DNA from: Marinobacter salsuginis
GTDB taxonomy: Bacteria > Pseudomonadota > Gammaproteobacteria > Pseudomonadales > Oleiphilaceae
Assembly (NCBI RefSeq): GCF_009617755.1
Contig: NZ_BGZH01000001.1
Coordinates: forward strand, 1,550,001 to 1,614,000
DNA: 64,000 nt
Reading direction: 5' to 3'
The notes below the pieces were generated by a model, which ran no database searches, was not told where the DNA came from, and worked only from the letters and a program-made list of their open reading frames with translations. A program made the translations under genes and the position numbers. Shown here piece by piece: positions 62,997 to 64,000 of this stretch. Within the stretch, counting starts at the first letter, position 1. The number at the start of each line of letters is the position of its first letter.

Positions 62997-64000
62997 ATGA
63001 AACAGCTTAGTCAGATCTATCTACTTTTGCTACTGGTAACAATGCTTAACGGCTGTTCGACCATTGGCTACTATTCGCAAGCTGTCAGTGGGCATCTATC
63101 CTTGATGATGGCCGGGGAACCGGTGGAGAAGATCCTCACAAATAATGAAACCCCACTGGAGTTGCGAGGAAAACTCTCGCTGACACAGCAGGCCCGGCAC
63201 TTCGCCGCCCAACGACTGGCCCTGCCGGTGGGAGACGCCTTCAGCGACTACGTGGAGCTCAACAGACCCTGGGTGGTGGTCAATCTGGTGGCCGTGCCCG
63301 AATTCTCGCTGGAGCCACACCGCTGGTGCTACCCCGTTCTCGGCTGCCAGGCCTACCGGGGGTACTTCAATCTGGAAGATGCCCGTACCGAGGAGGCGCA
63401 ATTCCAGGACAACGGCTTCGACACCTTCATTGGTGGTGTGACGGCCTATTCCACCCTTGGCTGGTTTGATGACCCTCTGCACACCGGCTTTACCCGATTG
63501 GCGGCGGACCGCATGGTCGCGCTGATGTTCCATGAACTGGCCCACCGGGTGGTCTACATTGCCGATGACACGGCCTTTAACGAAAGCTTCGCCACCGCCG
63601 TAGAGCTGGAGGGTCTGAGACTCTGGCTCTCGGAGCAGGGCAACCCCGGTCAGTTCCGGCAAGCCCTGGACCGTCTTACCCGCCGCAACCAGACACTGAC
63701 CCTGGTGGAGGACTTCAGCGCCCGCCTGCAGACACTGTACGCCGAGCAGGACAGCTTGCCAGATGACCAACTGCGAAACCGGAAAACGGCCATTTTCGAA
63801 GACCTGGCGCTAGCCTATCAGGAGCTTTCCGCAGACTGGCCCGAGCCGGGCCCTTTCGGACCCGCACCGGTCAGTCTGAACAATGCCAATGTTGCGCTGT
63901 TTCGCCAGTACAACCAGCATGTACCGGCATTCCGGCAGATGCTTCGAAATGCAGACTACGACTTTGCGAGCTTTTACAAGGCCGTCGAGACGCTGTCGGA
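62997..64000 (+). CDS. Zinc aminopeptidase lipoprotein (COG4324/DUF2265 type), truncated by window end
   Basis: An ATG at 62997 opens a frame of 334 codons running off the right edge. The N-terminus is a lipoprotein signal with MLNGCSTIGYY. The zinc site HELAH is at residues 179-183 with the likely third ligand E196 in FNESFAT, and WCYPVLGCQAYRGYF and a terminal YNQHVPAFRQML-type segment agree with the DUF2265 predicted aminopeptidases. The short gap to the divergent 1255-residue gene (171 bases) contains three ACTATAG/A repeats, possibly promoter elements. Confidence 0.85.
   Translation, partial: MKQLSQIYLLLLLVTMLNGCSTIGYYSQAVSGHLSLMMAGEPVEKILTNNETPLELRGKLSLTQQARHFAAQRLALPVGDAFSDYVELNRPWVVVNLVAVPEFSLEPHRWCYPVLGCQAYRGYFNLEDARTEEAQFQDNGFDTFIGGVTAYSTLGWFDDPLHTGFTRLAADRMVALMFHELAHRVVYIADDTAFNESFATAVELEGLRLWLSEQGNPGQFRQALDRLTRRNQTLTLVEDFSARLQTLYAEQDSLPDDQLRNRKTAIFEDLALAYQELSADWPEPGPFGPAPVSLNNANVALFRQYNQHVPAFRQMLRNADYDFASFYKAVETLS

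Noticed and set aside
63096..63770. Open frame of 224 codons on the minus strand near the right end
   Set aside because: It is antisense to the HELAH aminopeptidase frame, which begins with a lipoprotein signal and is open to the window edge.

Overview
The window is GC-rich chromosomal DNA of a marine gammaproteobacterium, most probably a Marinobacter. The reasons are a complete petrobactin-type siderophore locus in the asbABCDEF order (petrobactin was first isolated from Marinobacter hydrocarbonoclasticus), an amgK-murU pair next to lptD, the crp/osmC/speD neighbourhood known from Pseudomonas relatives, and protein sequences of pseudomonad-Alteromonadales type. I see no rRNA, tRNA, CRISPR array, prophage or insertion sequence. 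Genes are tightly packed and no stretch over 300 bases lacks a gene.

Layout. 1-6.2 kb: the end of a lipase chaperone gene, a membrane histidine kinase and a LuxR-type response regulator that converge and overlap, a PstS-like/OmpA fusion with a possible PHO box, an aminotransferase and an inositol-monophosphatase-family enzyme. 6.3-15.1 kb, minus strand: lptD-surA-pdxA-rsmA-apaH-DUF423-thiS-thiG-slmA, i.e. the conserved outer-membrane biogenesis operon (without apaG between rsmA and apaH) followed by thiazole synthesis and nucleoid occlusion. 15.2-17.7 kb: amgK-murU (cell-wall sugar salvage) and a TerB-DnaJ protein. 18.8-25.9 kb: rpe-gph, a Trp-rich leader peptide, trpEGDC and a MATE transporter. 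A 100-bp structured repeat, with a second copy near 6.3 kb, is lodged between trpD and trpC.

25.9-40.6 kb is the most notable part. On the plus strand asbA-F would make petrobactin from citrate, spermidine and 3,4-dihydroxybenzoate. Converging on it from the minus strand are an OmpR-type regulator and sensor kinase, a TonB-dependent receptor, a periplasmic binding protein, a FecCD permease, an ATPase and a DUF2218 protein. The arrangement resembles PfeRS/PfeA in Pseudomonas. Fur-box-like sites lie in front of asbA, the receptor and the two-component system. The asbA and receptor promoters also share a dyad, AAATGTAAAA-N4-TTCACAT, whose right arm is the -35 element in both. It is a candidate operator for the local response regulator.

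40.6-64 kb: DUF4202, a GST, an alpha/beta hydrolase and an M14-like peptidase (minus); a glycine betaine/choline-type ABC importer proXWV with a strong hairpin between proX and proW; a binding lipoprotein and a MliC/META lipoprotein; a GST-like protein, a fatty-acid-hydroxylase-family protein, a lipase-like hydrolase and modABC, ending at a bidirectional terminator with crp. Next come an OsmC-family protein, speD (spermidine synthesis), a pirin, a phosphoribulokinase-like protein, a very large PilZ-DUF1631-GGDEF-EAL protein with degenerate catalytic motifs, and a zinc aminopeptidase lipoprotein that runs off the right end.
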